A stretch of 64,000 bases of DNA from contig OZ020517.1 of assembly GCA_963971425.1 (NCBI GenBank), positions 16,768,904 through 16,832,903 of the forward strand, given 5' to 3'. This stretch comes from Bryoerythrophyllum caledonicum. Taxonomy: Eukaryota; Streptophyta; Bryopsida; Pottiales; Pottiaceae. A model generated the notes under the pieces. That model had not been told where the DNA came from, did not search any database, and saw only the letters and a program-made list of their open reading frames with translations. The position numbers and the translations under genes were made by a program. Numbering within the stretch: the stretch's first letter is position 1; each line of letters begins with the position of its first letter. Of this stretch, positions 59,868 through 64,000 are shown one piece after another.

Positions 59868-59975
59868 CAAGTAGTTGTTGATCTGCAGATTGGCTTTGTT
59901 CCTTTCCAGGTACTCCTGGTCGATCAGGCTCTCGATCCTCTTTTTCACGTCCGCTGGTTTAATGGAGGATTTCAG
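59868..59975 (-). pseudogene. Cullin-4 C-terminal (neddylation domain) fragment
   Basis: About 36 codons on the minus strand read [20 protein letters not shown] and [16 protein letters not shown], the final winged-helix segment of cullins. [15 protein letters not shown] is particularly like CUL4. In functional proteins YLA and a stop follow. Here the frame continues ([10 protein letters not shown]), so the stop is lost and no upstream exon is visible. The Lys that accepts NEDD8 in the family lies in this segment. This is a captured or relic exon. Confidence 0.8.
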
Positions 59976-60447
59976 ATGAAAATTACAACAAATGCGTCAG
60001 AGCTTATGAATTAACGTAATTAATTCGAGGCAGAAACCTCAATATTTCATGACCACGGTGTACTCTAGATCGCGAGAGAAAAAGAAGGTAAGAAATCTTC
60101 CCCTGCTCGAATAATTCAGTTATTAAGAGTGTATAATGAATCAACACCTTGCGTGTTTACATGATCGGAACGGTAGCGGCATCATCTGCACCGAGAAGTT
60201 GAACACATCACAACACCACAAATACAACACAAACTGGTATGAATTGGAATTCTTGATATATCATACACCAAAGAAAACAGAATGGATGAGATTCCAGATC
60301 GAACTAATGGCAATCAAAGCCAGTAATTTCCCGTACCTGAAACACGAGCTCTGTTTTCCACTACAGTCTCCTTTAACTGTATTGCATTGACCTGATTTCG
60401 GACGAGACAAGCTACCAGTATGAAATCTCGAGTGCCTTCCACATATA

Positions 60448-61811
60448 ACGTTGGAACACCTTAAACCGTGTGTTGACCGTGAACCACGTCGTAGACTTAG
60501 GAAAAAACCAGACGCATGCAGCCCGATCACCATAAAGTGGTTGTTGAAGTGGCAGTTTTAAAGCAGAGGCAAGACACTTGGGTGGTGGCAATGGCCGCGC
60601 TTTACGGCTGCTTGTCAGTTGGATTGCGGCTAGCAGTGGGATGGAGTCGGCAACTATTTTGATCAGTTTTTTCAATAACAAATTCCACCTATGGTGGCAA
60701 GGACGCGTTGTTTATGGTGATCTCTAAAAACAGTTCGGAGCATGTGTGTGCGTGGTTACCAAACTAGGCAATGGTGGAACTAACACGGAAATCCACGGTG
60801 CAAAGCATGTGTGTGCGTGGTTCATCAAACCAGTCAATGGTGGACTAAAAAAAAAATAGTGGCGCTGCAAGAGGTTGTTAGACACGGTTTAGGAGCAAGT
60901 GTGAGGCGTTGGAGAGGCAACACCGACCAGATTCAACAAACATCTAAAATCGAGAAGGTGGCTCATCAGGTGCATGTTGCAATGAAGTTCTCATGTGCAT
61001 GTTGAGGGCTGCTTCGACCAAGTTCTCTATGCATGTTGCGACCACGCTTGACCAAGTTCTCATGCGCATGGTGCAGGGCGCTGCTGCGTTGACCAAGTTC
61101 TCCTGATACTGTTGCGGGCTGCTGCGTCGACCAAGTTCTCATCACCGCATTTGCGAGCTGAAGTTTAGTAATATGAAATTGTGAGGGTGCCACTCCTAGT
61201 GCATGTTGTGGAGTGATTGTTGCGGGCTGTTGCGAGGTTGAGCTCTGACCAGGTTTTGGTGCGAGCTTAACTTTTGATCACATACTTCGGGGGTTTTTGG
61301 TCCCCGAAGTGGCGGTTTAGGACTCCTGAAGTGGCGGTTTTTGATTCCCGAACTGACAGATGACGGTCCCTGTGAGCTCATTCTCAATCAGAGAGGCGGA
61401 GGGTTTTGCGAGGGTACCATGCGGTCCTTGCACCAGTAAAGGAGCAATTATTGGTCTGTCAGACCCGCGGTATAAGTAGATGTCGTTTATGACTATGCTT
61501 CTATTTTAAATTGGTTTTACTCCATCAATGCATGCGCATGTGGCATGCTATACGACCTGGTTAGGTGGGGTTACAAGAGCAGTTTTAGTCCAGGGAGGGT
61601 GCGGTTTTGACTAGATCTACATATTGGTTCAGGGATCTAAAGTGAAAACGCCTTCGAAAATTTCTATCAATTCAACCGCTATAGCTATTCAATTTTTTTT
61701 TTGCAACACATCACAACCTTATTTCCGCACCCCAACATATTTTTTTCGAAAATTATATCCTCACTGGATTCATCTAATTCCTTAAGTTGGTGGTTTAAGG
61801 TATTCCAACGT
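60448..61811. mobile_element. TA-flanked element, ACGT-type TIR, copy 2 (larger)
   Basis: TIRs ACGTTGGAACACCTTAAACC and complement of ACGTTGGAATACCTTAAACC, flanked by TA (60446-60447 and 61812-61813). It shares TIR design and the aataccttaaacc core with 34992-35409. 1364 bp without a transposase. The interior has degenerate repeats of about 50 bp around gcgtcgaccaagttctcatg (60960-61150). Confidence 0.8.
60960..61150. repeat. Degenerate tandem repeats of about 50 bp
   Basis: Four or so copies containing gaccaagttctc, gcatgttgc and gggctgctgcg, inside the TA-flanked element. Confidence 0.7.
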
Positions 61812-62156
61812 TATTCTACAATAGCCAAAGGAAAACTTGCACAAATAGCAGGAGGACGATCATATATGTACGATCATATACAGTACCTTAATTCTGAAGA
61901 GTTGCGCAACGAAGACTTCATTTAAAACAAATGTGGCTTCATCTTCCATTTCTCTTCCCATGGGATGCTGCGCTCACAAGAGACAGTCCAATGTCACTTG
62001 AATTTCAGGACGGATAGAGCCAATGACAAACAATTATTCAAAAAAGTTCTACAGCAAATGATTGCCAAGACTTGCAACATAACCAAATGAGTGCACTGGC
62101 AAATCACCTGGAAAGTTACAGATTTTAATTGCATTAGACAGGTGTCAAGCTTATAG

Positions 62157-62434
62157 GCCAGGAAGAATTGACCCCCTCACTCGTCCTTACCCGAGGTGGG
62201 CCCGTCTTAATTGCAAGGGGTCATTTTTCTGGCCCTCTTATCTTGGGGGGTCCAGAGGCTTTTTTTGGATTTTTTTTGACAAATTTGGAGCCTATGGCTA
62301 TTTTTCACCAATGTAAACTCTCCCTTGCTATAAATAGGGGCCCAACCAAAAACAAAATAGGGGTCAGGTTTGGCCCCACCACCTTATGGCGCCCTCGGGT
62401 AAGGACAAGCAAGGGGGTCAATTCTCCCTGGCCC
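62157..62434. mobile_element. 278-bp MITE
   Basis: Arms of about 40 bp: ggccaggaagaattgacccc at the left, and the complement ggccagggagaattgacccc at the right, both continuing to gtccttacccgagg. The middle is GC-rich and non-coding. No clear target duplication. Confidence 0.75.
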
Positions 62435-63778
62435 AAGCATATACCAATGATGCCACTTCAATGATGTCACTTCAACTTTGTACACCAATTTTTAAACGTA
62501 GAGGTATGATATAGCAAATTCCAAATGATTCTAAAATTGATTCTAAAATTGCCAATACACTTTTTAAGTTAATGTGAACCAAATTTGTTACAAAATGAGA
62601 ATCTAAATGCGAGTCAAAAAGAAGGTTCATACCACATCTTGCAATAGTAAATTCTTATTGAGAAAATATCAAAATTTCTAATTTTTTGTAGAAATGAAGA
62701 AGCTTTTTTGGTACTATGCCGGACATTGTGTGTAATTAATGTTTGATTTGCGTTAGAATGGAGTTCAAGCACTTAAGTCAATATTCTTCATTTGAAGGCA
62801 GTAATACTATGTGTTTATATGAGAAATCTCAATGTCTACAAACGGTTGTAGAAAAAGTGGTGGGGCTACCATAGAAAATAATACTCCAACAATTTGAACT
62901 TAGAATTATAGCATGATTTTTATTTGTGAAGTATGATTGAAAAAAGAGTTTTATATTTGTATGAAACTAAGACTATGGCACAAATTCTCAAACACATTCA
63001 AAAGTTTGTGATCAAAAGTGACATCATAGGAAATGGATTGACATGGAAAATGTTCCTCAAGGACAAAATCTCCTTTGGGGATTTAACAATTATGCCCTTG
63101 GCAAAGTGTATTGGCCTCATGATGAATAATGACCCCATGTGGCGGCACAATTGATCATTCTTCATGATTATTAGATATGGAAGAAGTTGATGGTCTCTAA
63201 ACTCATGCTACAGATAGTATAGGACACCACTAAAAATTTGGAAGAGAAGGTCATGTTATATTATCCGTGGATGATTAATCTCGCCCTTCGTTTTTATGAC
63301 AAGGGGGACGTGGAGAAAGTATTCTTCATGCCCTCTTTAATTACAGATCTAGATAATATTGTTAGACTTCCAATTGCCAAATTGAGAGCTTAACTTTGAG
63401 GACCAATCATTGTAATTTAACCAGTGAAGGAGGCCTTTTTTAAGAAGGACCCTATTTAATAAAGAAGAGGATCAAGTTTTGTCAACACCCCCCTTGTGGT
63501 CCCCCTTGCAATAAAGACAATGGCAAGATTTATTGTCTAGTAGGTGTTATACCATGAATCTTAACATTCTTCTTTCTCTTTGAGCTCATATCCAATCCAC
63601 TTCCATCAAATTACCACCTATTCAACTCCAAATGGAAGTTTGTTACTTGTCGAGGATCCATTACTTGTGGTCAACACTTTTAGGCGTACCTATTGGCGGC
63701 CACTCGCCAAACATGGCAACACATTTTGAAAATTCATAACTAATTGACATTTCATAAAAAATAAAAAAAATCAGTTGG
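62435..63778. other. No supported gene
   Basis: AT-rich. 62470-62580 resembles part of repeat R (tgtacaccaatttttaaacgtag). The frame at 62933-63154 has no domain. Confidence 0.4.
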
Positions 63779-63782
63779 TTAA

Positions 63783-64000
63783 CCCCTAAAGGACCAGAGT
63801 CTCCTTTGGGGGGATTTCACATTTTGGGTAGGTTCATAAAATTCGAAGAAAAATCCTTTTTTTAAAAAACTTTTATTGTAGATCGGCCATGATAAGAGCT
63901 TCGTGGAGGTATTTAAAAAAAAAAAATTGGATTTACGGTTTGAAAGTTAGTACTACCTATTGACAAAAATGGGAAGGTCAAAAATGGGGAGGATGGGCAG
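63783..64000. mobile_element. Left end of a third TTAA element, cut by the window edge
   Basis: TTAA (63779-63782) followed by CCCCTAAAGGACC, like the start at 8588 (CCCCTAAAAGCCC). The other end lies outside the window, so the call rests on one terminus. Confidence 0.4.

Overview
The window reads as nuclear DNA of a land plant. The evidence is short GT-AG introns, a plant-type GT14 glycosyltransferase, a plant Rieske-like protein, a MULE/FAR1-type transposase with a SWIM zinc finger, a Ty3/gypsy element primed by initiator tRNA-Met, and many small inverted-repeat elements. Gene density is very low and transposable elements fill most of the sequence. Two Tc1-like (DD34E) transposons, a LINE with a restriction-enzyme-like nuclease and TTAA-flanked inverted-repeat elements would be unusual for a flowering plant. 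They lean towards a seed-free plant or a streptophyte lineage, but I cannot name the species.

Layout. 1-1060 (minus): a decayed-looking, unrecognised multi-exon gene running off the left edge. 1920-4236 (minus): decayed MULE transposase gene. 6287-8183 (minus): a Rieske-like gene (6765-7713) flanked by two similar GC-rich, transit-peptide-like possible first exons. 8588-12035: inverted-repeat elements, one flanked by TTAA and two by TA. 12445-14036: Tc1-like element 1. 15053-15660: TWA-flanked MITE. 16428-17420 (minus): LINE C-terminal nuclease. 17970-18521: another MITE. 18711-20360: Tc1-like element 2. 20490-26950: dispersed repeats, a (GA)n tract, a maturase/RT fragment, and a TA-flanked element built round a 23-bp AT tandem array. 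26990-28062: a PP2A-B55 exon fragment and the tail of an unrecognised gene. 28700-29600: a large foldback. 33045-34440 (plus): the best-preserved gene, GT14 (Core-2/I-branching type), followed by a partial duplication of its 3' end. 37452-38861 (minus): a second probably intact gene of unknown function with a very acidic C-terminal half. 47880-58822: a Ty3/gypsy retroelement in a tandem arrangement (internal remnant, LTR, internal region, LTR) with a precise 3.4-kb nested insertion in its reverse transcriptase. 59083-63999: more MITEs and a cullin-4 C-terminal fragment.

Only GT14, the Rieske-like gene and the acidic unknown gene look likely to be functional, and they show no sign of working together. 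In the decayed genes most premature stops are TGA, TAA or TAG at places where CGA, CAA or CAG would be expected, which fits C-to-T decay of methylated DNA. I found no convincing tRNA or rRNA gene and no CRISPR array. I see no new multi-gene system. The most notable items are the TTAA element family, the Tc1 element whose ends carry extra inverted TIR copies, and the nested insertion with TGT...ACA ends.
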